A stretch of 64,000 nt of DNA from Bacteroidota bacterium (GCA_019695345.1 JAIBAE010000001.1:62001-126000), one strand, 5' to 3'; numbered from the stretch's first letter, positions 35,095-45,114 are shown. Notes: generated from the sequence alone by a model not told the origin. Numbers and translations: made by a program.

Positions 35095-35122
35095 TGAAAA
35101 AGGCGGGATATGTTCCCGCCTA
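35095..35122 (-). terminator. Terminator for the minus-strand T9SS cargo genes
   Basis: AGGCGGGA (35101-35108) pairs with TCCCGCCT (35114-35121); on the minus strand the hairpin is followed by TTTTTC. Confidence 0.75.
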
Positions 35123-35152
35123 ATCGTGATTAACATGTAAATTAAAAGTGCG

Positions 35153-36022
35153 CTACCTAATAACAACAAATTGAGCTTGAGCAAAGTAGTTGTCAATTTT
35201 ATATCGAACAATATAAGTTCCTTGTTCAAATTGCGAAACGTCAAAACTAACAACATCTGTTGCAATGCGTGTTGCATGTATAGGTATTGCTATACCAAAC
35301 AAATTTACTACCTCTGTTGTAATCGGACTATGCGACATAACTCCCGTATTAACAAAAACTCTATCGGAAGTTGGATTTGGAAAAACAGTTGCAACGGGTG
35401 TACTTGCTTGTTCATCAACTGATGTTGTAATATCACTAACATCACCTAAAGTATCACCATTAACAATACAGCCAACCAAATACTCAATGTCACTACCAAC
35501 ATCTTGTGTTCTTAGAATATATCCAATGCCTTCTGCTAAATACTCGTGGGATCCTTCGTGTATAGGTCTGTTGGGATATTTCCAATAATGGCGAGTTTTA
35601 ACTCTGCGTCCTAATATCTGTCCATCAAATTCTTCAATAAGTTGATGAAATAACAAAGTATCACCCAATTGATTGATAATAGGATAGGTTTCATGGACTT
35701 GCACATCAAGGCGGTATGTTAAGACTTTTGACTGCGTTAAATCTGACTTATCTTTAGTGTCAGCATATTGAACTGTTTTGTGTACTTTATCAATCACCTT
35801 TGCTGTGGTAGTTGTAAAATTCCCGAAATAAAAGTACAAAGAATGTTCTGTATCTACAGAATCACGCACTATAGGTTCAATCCTGCGGGGCACTCCTTTC
35901 TCAATCTCGTATACGCGTTTATCCCCAACATGAAGTGGGTAGTAATCTAATGGTTCCTGAGCAAACAGAGAAATAGTGTAAAGTAAAAGTAATAGCGGAA
36001 TTATTAAAGTAGTAGTTTTCAT
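35153..36022 (-). CDS. Secreted protein with T9SS sorting domain
   Basis: A 289-residue protein with a signal peptide (MKTTTLIIPLLLLLYTISLFAQ), a 190-residue beta-rich middle of unknown family (YYPLHVGDKRVYEIEKG at its start) and a type A T9SS sorting domain (VFPNPTSDRVFVN, FEQGTYIVRYKI, ending AQFVVIR). It should be exported across both membranes and anchored on the surface. It lies 15 bases after the metalloprotease gene on the same strand, so both are probably cotranscribed, and a terminator follows. AT-rich codons. Confidence 0.85.
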   Translation of the reverse strand: MKTTTLIIPLLLLLYTISLFAQEPLDYYPLHVGDKRVYEIEKGVPRRIEPIVRDSVDTEHSLYFYFGNFTTTTAKVIDKVHKTVQYADTKDKSDLTQSKVLTYRLDVQVHETYPIINQLGDTLLFHQLIEEFDGQILGRRVKTRHYWKYPNRPIHEGSHEYLAEGIGYILRTQDVGSDIEYLVGCIVNGDTLGDVSDITTSVDEQASTPVATVFPNPTSDRVFVNTGVMSHSPITTEVVNLFGIAIPIHATRIATDVVSFDVSQFEQGTYIVRYKIDNYFAQAQFVVIR

Positions 36023-36037
36023 ATTAGTGTGATTTTT

Positions 36038-38455
36038 TTATCGTTTAATTAAGATTTTCTGGGTAACACTACTAAACTCTGTGACTGCTCTAATAAAGTA
36101 AACACCCGTAGGTACCGATGCAAGATGTAGTTCAATAAAATTTTCTCCTTTTTTACCTTGTGTAGTAACTCTTCCAACTACAGTTCCTAACATATCAACT
36201 ACTTGTATTTGTAATTCGGAATTAGTGAACATAGTTAAGGTAATGTTGAGCGTTTCGAAGGAGTTCAATTCACGAACAGAATTGATTACTAATGTTGAAT
36301 TATCTTGATTAGTTATTGCATCAGTATCTTCATCAATAGATTGTTTATATGATGGACATAGTACAGTGTATGGGTCAGGATTATACCATGTAGCTACTCT
36401 TGACGCTGGTGAGCGCAATGACTCATTATTTTGATTATCAACCGCAGTTACTTTGTACCAAGCACATCCGCAACATTCCGGTAAACTACACTGTGTAATG
36501 GTATTATCAATATATGTAGTAGCAGTGGCAGAAGTTGTTGCTATATGAACATACATGGCATCAGTTGGTGGATTATTTACATCACACGTGTAGTGCATAG
36601 CACGGTAGATTTTATATCCTGTTAAATCCGGTTCTTCGTTGGCTTGCCATGATATGGTAGGGTGTAAATTATTATTCAATGTTAACTTCGTATCCTGTAC
36701 TATACCTGGTGGCGCGGTTTGTGCTTGGTTCTCGTTACAATATACAGTAATACTATAAGTTCCATTTGCATCAACACTATTTAATTTAAATCCGCCATGT
36801 GATGGAATATTAATTATGCCTGTTGGAAATCCTGAAAACGGGATAGGGTTTGGGTCTGGATTATTATATGTACCACAACTGTGGTAAATCCTAATTCCGT
36901 TTGAAGCGGGGTTGCTCCAAGGTGTAAATACTTCACTACGCCCCATTTTAAAGGCATGGTAAAAATTCCCGTTTAATGGTACGGCAACCGTTCCTTGCTG
37001 AACTAAAAATATCTGACCTTGTTTATGCTCGTTAGTTGTGGTTAAATAATCAACACGGGTATTCTCTGCATAACCGATATGCCTACTTGCCTCCTGTTTA
37101 CTAAAATATGGTAACATTCCGGCACCCCATGGATTTGGCCACAACCCTTTATACTCCCATCTGTACCTTCCTTTCGATGACAACAACACCATTTCTTCAA
37201 TTCTATCATCTACTAATGAATGCTGTGTAACAAATATACCATCCTCAAATGACATCCAGCTTTCTCGTTTTTTATCCCATCGCGATTGTCCTGTATGGTT
37301 TTCTACATAGAAACATTTCCATTGATCTGTACCAAAATGTAACCGTAATACTTGCCCTGTGTTAACAAAATCTTCAAGAGAAAATGTTTGGGGTACAGTA
37401 CATCCGCTTGCACCCAACTCTATAGTTGTTGCTGTTGTCCATCCTAAGAAATGTCTTTCCCAAGCATTGGCACACATGATTGGTTGTGAACTACCATTTG
37501 CAACCATAGCCCAAGAGTTAGTTCCGCTATGTGAACTGTAACAACCAAAATAAGGTAATAGCCAGTGACCAAATTCATGTAAACACCCACCAAATGATCC
37601 ACCTCTAACTAGAGTCTCACTATTTTGATTTGTTCCAGGTAAATAGTTATATAAAGTAGCACCACATCCAAACGCCCCAACCAGTGGCGGGGTCGTTCCA
37701 AATGACACGATTCTTTGTCCGCCATCTACATTAACAGATTGTGTATTACTAAAACCCAATCCTGTGTGTGCTGATGTAAATTCTCCATGCTGTGTAAATT
37801 TACGGTACCATTCATCACTTGTAGGTGTAGTATTCAGATTTAAATCTTGAGCTATATTCCGCCAAACAATCCATACAAAATCAACTGCACCATCTAATTG
37901 ATTTGAATGATCATATTCTTGGTTTATCTTCCAGTTGTCGTACTGCGCAAAATCAATTCCACTACCACCATATTGAGTATCAAGATATTGAATAATAGTT
38001 TGATTTAATTGCCACTCAGTTGTGTCATTGTTTTGTATATACTCATTGCGAGTGAATGGGGCAATAATGTGATACGCATTTCCTATCACATTGTATGACC
38101 CAACGGACATTGCACGGAAATAGTCAGTAATAGAACCAGGGGTTGCTGTAGGATAAACAGTTGGGTCAATCCAAGAATCCATGTTTTGTGGTGGCTGTCC
38201 TTTAGGCCAACGTGGATCATTAACCAGAAAATTGTCGTCTGGAAATTCTACAAACACAAGTATACATCGAATAGTACCATTAGAAGGAAGAAGTCTGCCT
38301 CCGGGTTGTTCATTGGGTGGCGATGTAGGAGTATAATCACTAATACAGTTAAAATACTCAGTTGGGGTTTGTGATTGCAAAGTTGGGATAAATATAATCC
38401 CGAATAGAATACCAAATACCAGTATACCGAGAACCGAGAACCGAGAACTTTTCAT
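36038..38455 (-). CDS. Secreted M6-like zinc metalloprotease with Fn3 and T9SS domains
   Basis: An 805-residue protein. A signal peptide (LGILVFGILFGIIFIPTLQS) precedes a protease domain with GGCLHEFGHWLLPYFG, giving H293, E294 and H297 of an HExxH site; this fits the immune-inhibitor-A/M6-like group. A fibronectin-III-like domain follows (PTISWQANEEPDLTGYKIYR). The end is a T9SS sorting domain (LHLASVPTGVYFIRAVTEF). It is a probable surface or extracellular protease. It is the first gene of a two-gene minus-strand operon. Confidence 0.83.
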   Translation of the reverse strand: MKSSRFSVLGILVFGILFGIIFIPTLQSQTPTEYFNCISDYTPTSPPNEQPGGRLLPSNGTIRCILVFVEFPDDNFLVNDPRWPKGQPPQNMDSWIDPTVYPTATPGSITDYFRAMSVGSYNVIGNAYHIIAPFTRNEYIQNNDTTEWQLNQTIIQYLDTQYGGSGIDFAQYDNWKINQEYDHSNQLDGAVDFVWIVWRNIAQDLNLNTTPTSDEWYRKFTQHGEFTSAHTGLGFSNTQSVNVDGGQRIVSFGTTPPLVGAFGCGATLYNYLPGTNQNSETLVRGGSFGGCLHEFGHWLLPYFGCYSSHSGTNSWAMVANGSSQPIMCANAWERHFLGWTTATTIELGASGCTVPQTFSLEDFVNTGQVLRLHFGTDQWKCFYVENHTGQSRWDKKRESWMSFEDGIFVTQHSLVDDRIEEMVLLSSKGRYRWEYKGLWPNPWGAGMLPYFSKQEASRHIGYAENTRVDYLTTTNEHKQGQIFLVQQGTVAVPLNGNFYHAFKMGRSEVFTPWSNPASNGIRIYHSCGTYNNPDPNPIPFSGFPTGIINIPSHGGFKLNSVDANGTYSITVYCNENQAQTAPPGIVQDTKLTLNNNLHPTISWQANEEPDLTGYKIYRAMHYTCDVNNPPTDAMYVHIATTSATATTYIDNTITQCSLPECCGCAWYKVTAVDNQNNESLRSPASRVATWYNPDPYTVLCPSYKQSIDEDTDAITNQDNSTLVINSVRELNSFETLNITLTMFTNSELQIQVVDMLGTVVGRVTTQGKKGENFIELHLASVPTGVYFIRAVTEFSSVTQKILIKR

Positions 38456-38601
38456 AGAACCTCCAAGAGAAATTGTAAAGTATATTTAGATACAACATTA
38501 ACTTAGCTCTTATATATTCAATATCAAAGTTAATTCTTCAATATGTACTTCGAATTCTTTTGAGTTTAATAAAGGATTGAATTGGGGAATGTAATTATTT
38601 T

Positions 38602-38677
38602 CCTTGCGGCGCAGTAATGCTTGTTCCCGACCGGGTTGCGGCGTAGTTACGGTTGCCGCGGCAGAAGCGGGAATTCC
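38602..38677 (-). repeat. Family B GC-rich hairpin repeat, copy b9
   Basis: GCGGCGCAGTAATGC to GCCGCGGCAGAAGCGGGAATTCC, in the 306-base gap between the divergent metalloprotease and RDD genes. Confidence 0.72.
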
Positions 38678-38762
38678 TAAAATACCAATTGACAGAATTG
38701 AAACTTTGTTGTAGTTTAACAGTAGTACGCAAAAAATTATTGTTCAACGTTAGGGGAAAAAT

Positions 38763-39371
38763 ATGAGTACAGATTTACCAATTGGATATAATGGGATGGA
38801 ACCTGCCGAAATTCCGATTGAAGAAAAACGTGTTGGATTTGGAAAGAGATTAGGGGCAAGTGTTTTGAATTTTGTTATCATGGCTTTAATATCTGTTGTA
38901 ATTGGGCTGGCACTTAATAGTATGATTGAACCTTATGTTCAAGAACTGATTGCTAAACAATTAGAGGATGTACCTAATGCCGCTGATATACCCGAGTTTG
39001 CAACAACTTTTATGCGTTTATCAATTTCATTTGGACTTGTTGGTGGGTGTATTGGGATTTTAATGAGTTTATTGGAAGTGTTTACCGGCGCATCGGTTGG
39101 AAAAATGATTTTGGGAATTGTTGTTGCACATGAAAATGGTAAACGAGGAACGGTATCATTATGGGCTTTACGGTGGTTGCTAAAACATCTGGACTCTCTT
39201 ATTTCTTTTGCAGGTTTGATTTTAGCAATTAAGGCACTATCTAATACAAGTACCGGCATTCTTGTAATATATGTTGTAGGATGTTTTATGGTTCTCGGAG
39301 CCAGACGCCAAGGGTTCCACGATATGATTGCCAAGACCGCCGTGTTTGAAAAAGAAGACATTACAGATTAA
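38763..39371 (+). CDS. RDD-family membrane protein
   Basis: A 202-residue membrane protein. RDD-family features are visible: GFGKRLGASVLNFVIMAL with arginine near the start of the first helix, GASVGKMILGIVVAHENGKR, and RRQGFHDMIAKTAVF at the end. There are three to four predicted membrane segments. RDD proteins are poorly characterised; some act as ion antiporters. ATG at 38763 follows AGGGGAAA. A terminator follows. Confidence 0.85.
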   Translation: MSTDLPIGYNGMEPAEIPIEEKRVGFGKRLGASVLNFVIMALISVVIGLALNSMIEPYVQELIAKQLEDVPNAADIPEFATTFMRLSISFGLVGGCIGILMSLLEVFTGASVGKMILGIVVAHENGKRGTVSLWALRWLLKHLDSLISFAGLILAIKALSNTSTGILVIYVVGCFMVLGARRQGFHDMIAKTAVFEKEDITD

Positions 39372-39393
39372 GACAGTTTTATAGATTATTTCC

Positions 39394-39434
39394 GAGCCGT
39401 TTGCTACATAGTAAACGGCTCTTGTTGTATTTTT
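39394..39434 (+). terminator. Rho-independent terminator after the RDD gene
   Basis: Stem GAGCCGTTT (39394-39402) pairs with AAACGGCTC (39413-39421), followed by TTGTTGTATTTTT. The tail contains TATTTTTG (39428-39435), a possible -7 box for the next gene. Confidence 0.75.
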
Positions 39435-39473
39435 GCTACGCATAAATTTTACTTCAATAACCATTCTATTATT

Positions 39474-40559
39474 ATGACTTCCCACGGTGTGTATTACGCA
39501 GATTACCTACAGTTAAACAAGATTCTCAACGCACAGGAATTAGAAAGCGATAAACACAACAAACATGCGCACGATGAAATGTTGTTTATCATAGTTCATC
39601 AGGCTTTTGAATTGTGGTTTAAGCAAATCTTATTCGAGGTAAATGAGGTTATTAATATCTTAGACCAAGATTATGTTCCGGAAGCAAGTATAGGTAAGGC
39701 ATTGGCGCGGGTTCAGCGAGTGAATAAGATATTTGAGATGTTCCCGCAGCAGTTTGCAATTCTGGAAACAATGACTCCGCGCGAGTTTATGGAGTTTCGC
39801 GATTTACTTTATCCTGCAAGTGGCTTCCAATCGTATCAATTCCGTCTGGCAGAGATACGTATGGGGCTGGCAGACTCACGCAGGTTAGAGTTAGACACCA
39901 AAGGGTTTATTGACCGCCTAGGCGATGAAGCCCGAGACCATGTAAACGAAGCGCGAAAACTGCCTTCGTTATTTTCTGTTCTGGAAAAATGGTTAGAGAA
40001 GATGCCATTTATGGAAACAGATGGTTATGCGTTTTGGGAAGCGTACCGCAATGTTGTAAAAAACATTTTTGAACACGATAGAGTTGAGTTGCATAAAGTA
40101 ACATCGTTAACACCCGAACAAGTTGAAAAACAGTTAAAGCAAATTGCCGGAGTAGAACAAGGGTTCGAAGCATTGTTTAACGCAGATACATATAAAGGGC
40201 TGCAAGAAAGCGGTGAGCGACGTCTCTCGCAGCGAGCATCGCTGGCGGCATTGTTTATTAGCGTGTATTCCGAGTACCCGTTGTTGCAAACGCCGTATCG
40301 CTTTTTAGATGCTGTGTTGGAAATGGATAAGTTAATCAGTGTGTTCCGTTACCGCCATACGGTTATGGTATCTCGCATGATAGGTCAGCGTGTTGGCACT
40401 GGTGGTAGTTCCGGTTTCGATTACTTGCTTAAAACAGTAACACAACACCGCGTGTTTACCGATATTGCAGGGTTAAGTAGTTACTTGCTTCCAAGCCATC
40501 AAATTCCTGTTCTGCCCGATGAGATTGCAAAGAAGCTACAGTTTGTTGCAGAAGCGTAG
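39474..40559 (+). CDS. kynA: Tryptophan 2,3-dioxygenase
   Basis: A 361-residue haem enzyme opening the indole ring of tryptophan to N-formylkynurenine, the first step of the kynurenine pathway. Family motifs are YADYLQLNKILNAQELES, HDEMLFIIVHQAFELWFKQI, SGFQSYQFRLAEIRMG and, for the haem ligand, YRHTVMVSRMIGQRVGTGGS with GTGGSSGFDYL. It is longer than most bacterial forms (about 280 residues). No other kynurenine genes are in the window. Repeat a12 follows 7 bases after the stop. Confidence 0.95.
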   Translation: MTSHGVYYADYLQLNKILNAQELESDKHNKHAHDEMLFIIVHQAFELWFKQILFEVNEVINILDQDYVPEASIGKALARVQRVNKIFEMFPQQFAILETMTPREFMEFRDLLYPASGFQSYQFRLAEIRMGLADSRRLELDTKGFIDRLGDEARDHVNEARKLPSLFSVLEKWLEKMPFMETDGYAFWEAYRNVVKNIFEHDRVELHKVTSLTPEQVEKQLKQIAGVEQGFEALFNADTYKGLQESGERRLSQRASLAALFISVYSEYPLLQTPYRFLDAVLEMDKLISVFRYRHTVMVSRMIGQRVGTGGSSGFDYLLKTVTQHRVFTDIAGLSSYLLPSHQIPVLPDEIAKKLQFVAEA

Positions 40560-40566
40560 TAAGGTA

Positions 40567-40630
40567 TTTTGCTAACGCAAGCCGCACCACACAATACACA
40601 TGTAACAACGGTGCTGTGCGGGAGAGAAAG
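40567..40630 (+). repeat. Family A structured repeat, copy a12
   Basis: TTTTGCTAACGCAAGCCGCACC to GTGCTGTGCGGGAGAGAAAG, with outer stem CCGCAC/GTGCGG. It starts 7 bases after the kynA stop. Confidence 0.85.
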
Positions 40631-40758
40631 TTACACGTTTCAAAACAACATTTATCGTGATGATAATACATCGCATTTAATATTGAAAACATTTTGATAG
40701 CTAAAAAACACTTATGTTGTCGGTGAAAATTCTTTATACTAACCTTGAAAGGACTGAC

Positions 40759-41661
40759 ATGAAGTACATTTTCATACTATTAGTTATTTGTTCACTACAA
40801 CTCTATGCACAAGTTGATATACAATTTGATACACAGATTGTTGAATGCCAAAAAGACTTTTCTGTTGATTTAAAGTTTGATAAACGTGCTTTTGAAAGTG
40901 AAGACAAGTGGGTTATAATTGATATTAATGAGGATACATCCTATGTATTCGGTTTTATTTACATTGATGAATATGCAGGACTATCATTTAATCAAGAAGG
41001 TACATTCAAAGTAAAAAAAGATGGTTCGCTACATGTAGTAAAACTTAAAGAATTAAATGCCTCGTTAATAGTTCGACTTCAACCAAAAAGAGTAGGTATG
41101 GCTGTTTCAATTATACCTGAATGTTTATATAGCTATTTAAAGATAGACGCAACACCAAGTTGGTTGAAAATTTATAAAGGTGATACTAATTCTGTGGAGA
41201 GATTATACAAATGGGGTTATATGTACAATGGCTGGAACTTATGTGAGAGGGCTTTAGGGTATTTAACTAAAGCAAAAAGTATCAAACCAAATTTTAAAGG
41301 ATTAAATGTTGAGCTGGCTTATTCTTACAATTGTCTACATGAATACGCCAAAGCCGAACAAATATTAGAAGAAGAGATTAAAAGTAACCCAACTGATGCT
41401 TATGTAAACAAAGAATACATTTATACAATTTCGAAAAGTGATGTAGTGGATAAAGCAGTAACACAATATTATAAGTCTATTGATACTATTGAAGACAAAT
41501 CTTATAACGCTGAAAACTGCTATAATATCTTACAGTTTTATTACCTACATAAGGATAAAGAAAATTTTCAAAAATGGTTTGCTGAGTTTAATAAATATGA
41601 AACAACAGATAAGAATATGAAAATATTTGTTAAAAGAATGAGTGATGCAATGAGCAAGTGA
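40759..41661 (+). CDS. Secreted TPR-like protein of unknown function
   Basis: A 300-residue protein with signal peptide MKYIFILLVICSLQLYAQ. The first 120 mature residues are beta-rich with no recognised family. From about residue 145 the sequence turns helical with TPR-like spacing (LGYLTKAKSIKPNFKGLNVE, AKAEQILEEEIKSNPTDAYV). TPRs usually mediate protein contacts. ATG at 40759 follows GAAAGGA; the frame is open back to 40714. AT-rich codons. Not recognised beyond this. Confidence 0.7.
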   Translation: MKYIFILLVICSLQLYAQVDIQFDTQIVECQKDFSVDLKFDKRAFESEDKWVIIDINEDTSYVFGFIYIDEYAGLSFNQEGTFKVKKDGSLHVVKLKELNASLIVRLQPKRVGMAVSIIPECLYSYLKIDATPSWLKIYKGDTNSVERLYKWGYMYNGWNLCERALGYLTKAKSIKPNFKGLNVELAYSYNCLHEYAKAEQILEEEIKSNPTDAYVNKEYIYTISKSDVVDKAVTQYYKSIDTIEDKSYNAENCYNILQFYYLHKDKENFQKWFAEFNKYETTDKNMKIFVKRMSDAMSK

Positions 41662-41697
41662 TATAGAATGATTGGAGCTGTATAGAATTTTAGTTTA

Positions 41698-41758
41698 CTT
41701 CACGCAGTTTATTGCTGTTTGAAACACAAGGTTCGGTGCGGTCATGCGATAGCATAAA
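41698..41758 (-). repeat. Family A repeat, copy a13 (weak tail)
   Basis: The minus strand reads TTTATGCTATCGCATGACCGCACC, but the far end is CTGCGTGAAG in place of TGCGGGAGAG. It lies between two plus-strand genes. Confidence 0.65.
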
Positions 41759-41787
41759 ATAATTTACATATTTACTATTTGTTTGAT

Positions 41788-43674
41788 ATGAGCGACGAAA
41801 AATTTTACTACCCGCCACAACACATCATTGATAACGCGCACGTACAAGATTACGATGCGTTGTACAAACATTCGATTGAAAACCGCGAAGAGTTCTGGGC
41901 GGCAGAAGCCGAGAAACTTGAATGGTATAAAAAATGGGACAGCGTGTTTGATTATTCGCGCAAACCGTTTTTTGAATGGTTCTCGGGCGGGCAAACAAAC
42001 ATAGTGTTAAATGCAATCGACCGTCACTTACAAACATGGCGGCTGAATAAACTTGCTATTATATGGGAAGGCGAGCCCGGCGATGTGCGTACGTTATCGT
42101 ACCACGCGCTTAACCGTGAGGTATGCAAGTTTGCAAACATCCTTAAAGGAATGGGTGTACGTAAAGGTGATATAGTTACGATTTACATGCCGCAGATTCC
42201 TGAGCTACCTATTGCAATGTTAGCGTGTGCTAAAATTGGCGCCGCGCATAGCGTTGTGTATGGTGGCTTTAGTGTTGAAGCTCTTGCCGCACGAATTGAA
42301 GATGCACGAAGCCGCGTACTTGTTACTGCCGATGGCGGCTGGCGACGCGGTAAAGTAACCGACCTGAAATCAATAGCCAACGAGGCAATGCGCCGCTCGC
42401 CAACCATAGAAGTATGTATTACCGTTAAACGCACGGGGCATGATGTTGTAATGGAAAACGACCGTGACTTTTGGTATCATGATTTAGCGGCATTACCAAT
42501 TGCCTCGGCTAAGTGTGATACTGAAGTAATGAACTCGGAGGACATGTTGTTTATCTTGTACACTTCGGGAACAACCGGTAAACCCAAAGGATTAGTTCAT
42601 ACACATGGCGGATATTCGGTGTACACATCCACAACACACCGATATGTGTTTGATATTAAAGATGAAGACCGTTACTGGTGCGCGGCAGACCCCGGCTGGA
42701 TTACAGGGCATTCCTACTTAGTATATGCACCGTTAATAAACGGCTCTACTATTATGATGTACGAAGGTGCACCAAACCATCCGTATCCAAACCGTTGGTG
42801 GCAGATGATAGAAAAGTATGGTATCACGATTCTTTATACTTCACCTACCGCAATACGCGGACTTATGCGCTTTGGAGATAACTGGGTTAAGCGTCACGAT
42901 CTAACCACTCTCCGTTTATTGGGAAGTGTTGGCGAACCCATTAACCCCGAAGCATGGCGGTGGTATCACAAAGTTGTTGGTGGCGAACGTTGCCCAATTA
43001 TGGATACATGGTGGCAAACGGAAACAGGTGGTTTTATGATTACACCGTTGCCAATTACTCCGCTTAAACCAGGCTCGGCAACACGTCCGTTTTTTGGGAA
43101 TGAAGTAAAAGTAGTTGACGAACACGGTGTTGATGTTCCGGCAAACGAAGAAGGGAAGTTGGTGATAACACACCCATCGCCCGGAATGGCACGGACAATA
43201 CTTGGCGACCCCGAACGATGGGCTACAACATATTGGAGCGACTTTGCTAAACAAGGCTACTACACTGCAGGTGATTCAGCACGGATAGATGAAGATGGTT
43301 ATGTGTGGGTAATTGGCAGATTAGATGATGTTATTAAAGTAAGTGGTTACCGTTTGGGAACAGCCGAAGTTGAAAGTGCATTGGTTAGCCACCCAACTGT
43401 TGCTGAAGCCGCGGCCATTGCACTCCCGCACGAGCTGAAAGGTAATGCCATCCATTGTTATGTATTGTTACGTAATAACATTACCGGCAGCCGAGAACTT
43501 GAAGAACAACTGAAAGAACATGTTGCAAAAGAGATAGGTCCGATTGCAAAACCCGATGCAGTAAATTTTGTTGACGCATTACCAAAAACCCGTAGCGGTA
43601 AAATTATGCGCCGTGTATTAAAAGCCCGCGCACAAGGTTTAGATGCCGGAGACATTAGTACGTTGGAAGAGTAG
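41788..43674 (+). CDS. acs: Acetyl-CoA synthetase
   Basis: A 628-residue AMP-forming acetate-CoA ligase: acetate + ATP + CoA to acetyl-CoA. The start MSDEKFYYPPQHIIDNAHV is typical. The adenylate motif is LYTSGTTGKPKGLVHTHGGY, followed by WCAADPGWITGHSYLVYAPL and DTWWQTETGGFMITP. The C-terminal domain carries PKTRSGKIMRRVLKA, whose lysine is the usual acetylation target. Length matches the family. Start at 41788; the frame is open back to 41779. A monocistronic gene, with repeats a13 before and a14 after. Confidence 0.96.
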   Translation: MSDEKFYYPPQHIIDNAHVQDYDALYKHSIENREEFWAAEAEKLEWYKKWDSVFDYSRKPFFEWFSGGQTNIVLNAIDRHLQTWRLNKLAIIWEGEPGDVRTLSYHALNREVCKFANILKGMGVRKGDIVTIYMPQIPELPIAMLACAKIGAAHSVVYGGFSVEALAARIEDARSRVLVTADGGWRRGKVTDLKSIANEAMRRSPTIEVCITVKRTGHDVVMENDRDFWYHDLAALPIASAKCDTEVMNSEDMLFILYTSGTTGKPKGLVHTHGGYSVYTSTTHRYVFDIKDEDRYWCAADPGWITGHSYLVYAPLINGSTIMMYEGAPNHPYPNRWWQMIEKYGITILYTSPTAIRGLMRFGDNWVKRHDLTTLRLLGSVGEPINPEAWRWYHKVVGGERCPIMDTWWQTETGGFMITPLPITPLKPGSATRPFFGNEVKVVDEHGVDVPANEEGKLVITHPSPGMARTILGDPERWATTYWSDFAKQGYYTAGDSARIDEDGYVWVIGRLDDVIKVSGYRLGTAEVESALVSHPTVAEAAAIALPHELKGNAIHCYVLLRNNITGSRELEEQLKEHVAKEIGPIAKPDAVNFVDALPKTRSGKIMRRVLKARAQGLDAGDISTLEE

Positions 43675-43685
43675 CTGAAGTATCA

Positions 43686-43750
43686 TTTGCTTTCGCCATA
43701 CCGCACCGCGCCTTGCTTACAAGCAGGGCGTTTGTGTTTGCGGGAAAGAA
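43686..43750 (+). repeat. Family A structured repeat, copy a14
   Basis: TTTGCTTTCGCCATACCGCACC, inner hairpin CGCCTTGCTT/AAGCAGGGCG with a G-U wobble, then TTTGCGGGAAAGAA. Starts 11 bases after the acs stop. Confidence 0.88.
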
Positions 43751-43751
43751 G

Positions 43752-43828
43752 TACTCTGCGCCGCTGAACGTGCAGAGCGGACTGAGTTGCCGCGCAGTAT
43801 GGCTTGCTTCGGCAGATGTGGAAAGCCC
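43752..43828 (-). repeat. Family B GC-rich hairpin repeat, copy b10
   Basis: CTCTGCGCCGCTGAACGTGC to GCTTGCTTCGGCAGATGTGG; on the minus strand it starts 2 bases after the stop of the transglutaminase-like gene. It abuts a14. Confidence 0.85.
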
Positions 43829-43830
43829 AA

Positions 43831-45114
43831 TTACTTTGATGAATTTTCTTTACGCCGTTCCAGTTTACCTATTGTTTGAAATTGCTGATACTCCGCATCG
43901 GTGCCATAAAAGATGCGCATGATTGTATGTGTGCCTTCGCGGTTTGCTTTGTTAACGCAATACGCATCAATAGTATTGATACCAGCTTGCAACGAACACG
44001 TTGTGTACGATGAATCGCCAAGTTTAACCCATGCGTTATTATTTAACCGAACCATATAATACGAAAACCACGGCATGGAGTTATCGCACGATATCGCAAA
44101 CTCGGGCTTTGCGGCTACTTTGGGCAGGCGTTTTCGATAATCGTCAGGGGTTTGAACGTCATCGAAAACTTCATTCCATGCCGGGTTGTTCATATAACTA
44201 AGTAAAACTGTGCAACGGTTAATATCAAAATAGACATCGCTATGGTGTGAAGTAAACACAACATTGTTAGCAGGCAACCCTTGGAATGTTAAATACTGCT
44301 GTTTGTTTTCCATTTGTAAGGTAAGCGTTTGGGGAAGTCCGTTGCGGTTAATGGCAACTTGCATCGAACCAAAATAGTTTGTTACAAACGAATAATATTC
44401 TTTCATGTAGGTGGCAGAGTCTTGTGTACTGCGTTGCAGCACTTTAGGCATAACATGAAAGTTAGCGTATTGTAAACTATCGCGTTGGTGAAGTTTTGCA
44501 AGTTCGGCAAAGTTAAGTGGAGTAGTGTTGAGTGTTGCATACACAGCCCATTGGGGGTCCAGGTATATCCATTTACTTTGTGTATTGCTCCATACCTCAA
44601 CAGCAACATGTCCGCCACCTATGGTAGAGTATGCTACATCGGATGTTTGTAAGCCAATAACGCGCGATACAAATCCGTAGCTTAGTAAAATATCATTCAA
44701 TGTTTGTGCATAATCCTGGCAACGAAATTGAACTTTGTTCTTTTCTGCATATTGTAAAATCTGGAATGTAGAATATCCGGCGGGCGGAGCAATGTTGCCA
44801 TGGTGTTCCCAACGCATAGAAACCCATTCCATCATTTTATACAGGAACTCGGTTTCGGGTGCATTGGCAAACGAGATTCTTCGGGACACAAAATCCTTAA
44901 GCTGAAGTAACTGCGGCTCGAATAACGATTTTGGTAAACCAAGCTTTTTGTATTTACCGGATGTATACACATTGTTGGATTCAACAACAATGATTTTTTT
45001 CAAAGGAAGTTGTGCTGAATTATCTGTTGCTACCGACGATGTTGTGGAAGGCTTTGCAAACGTGAGCGATATACTCGTGGAAGTAAGTAGAATCGCTATA
45101 AAGAAGTTCTTCAT
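43831..45114 (-). CDS. Secreted transglutaminase-like protein
   Basis: A 427-residue protein starting MKNFFIAILLTSTSISLTFA (signal peptide). The centre has the papain-like transglutaminase triad in order: VQFRCQDYAQTLND (Cys), GGGHVAVEVW (His) and WIYLDPQWAVY (Asp). Such domains may cut or cross-link peptides. The C-terminal 170 residues are beta-rich and end near YGTDAEYQQFQT. The frame is open to 45243, but ATG at 45114 starts the signal peptide and follows GGGAA. Repeat b10 lies right after the stop. Confidence 0.8.
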   Translation of the reverse strand: MKNFFIAILLTSTSISLTFAKPSTTSSVATDNSAQLPLKKIIVVESNNVYTSGKYKKLGLPKSLFEPQLLQLKDFVSRRISFANAPETEFLYKMMEWVSMRWEHHGNIAPPAGYSTFQILQYAEKNKVQFRCQDYAQTLNDILLSYGFVSRVIGLQTSDVAYSTIGGGHVAVEVWSNTQSKWIYLDPQWAVYATLNTTPLNFAELAKLHQRDSLQYANFHVMPKVLQRSTQDSATYMKEYYSFVTNYFGSMQVAINRNGLPQTLTLQMENKQQYLTFQGLPANNVVFTSHHSDVYFDINRCTVLLSYMNNPAWNEVFDDVQTPDDYRKRLPKVAAKPEFAISCDNSMPWFSYYMVRLNNNAWVKLGDSSYTTCSLQAGINTIDAYCVNKANREGTHTIMRIFYGTDAEYQQFQTIGKLERRKENSSK

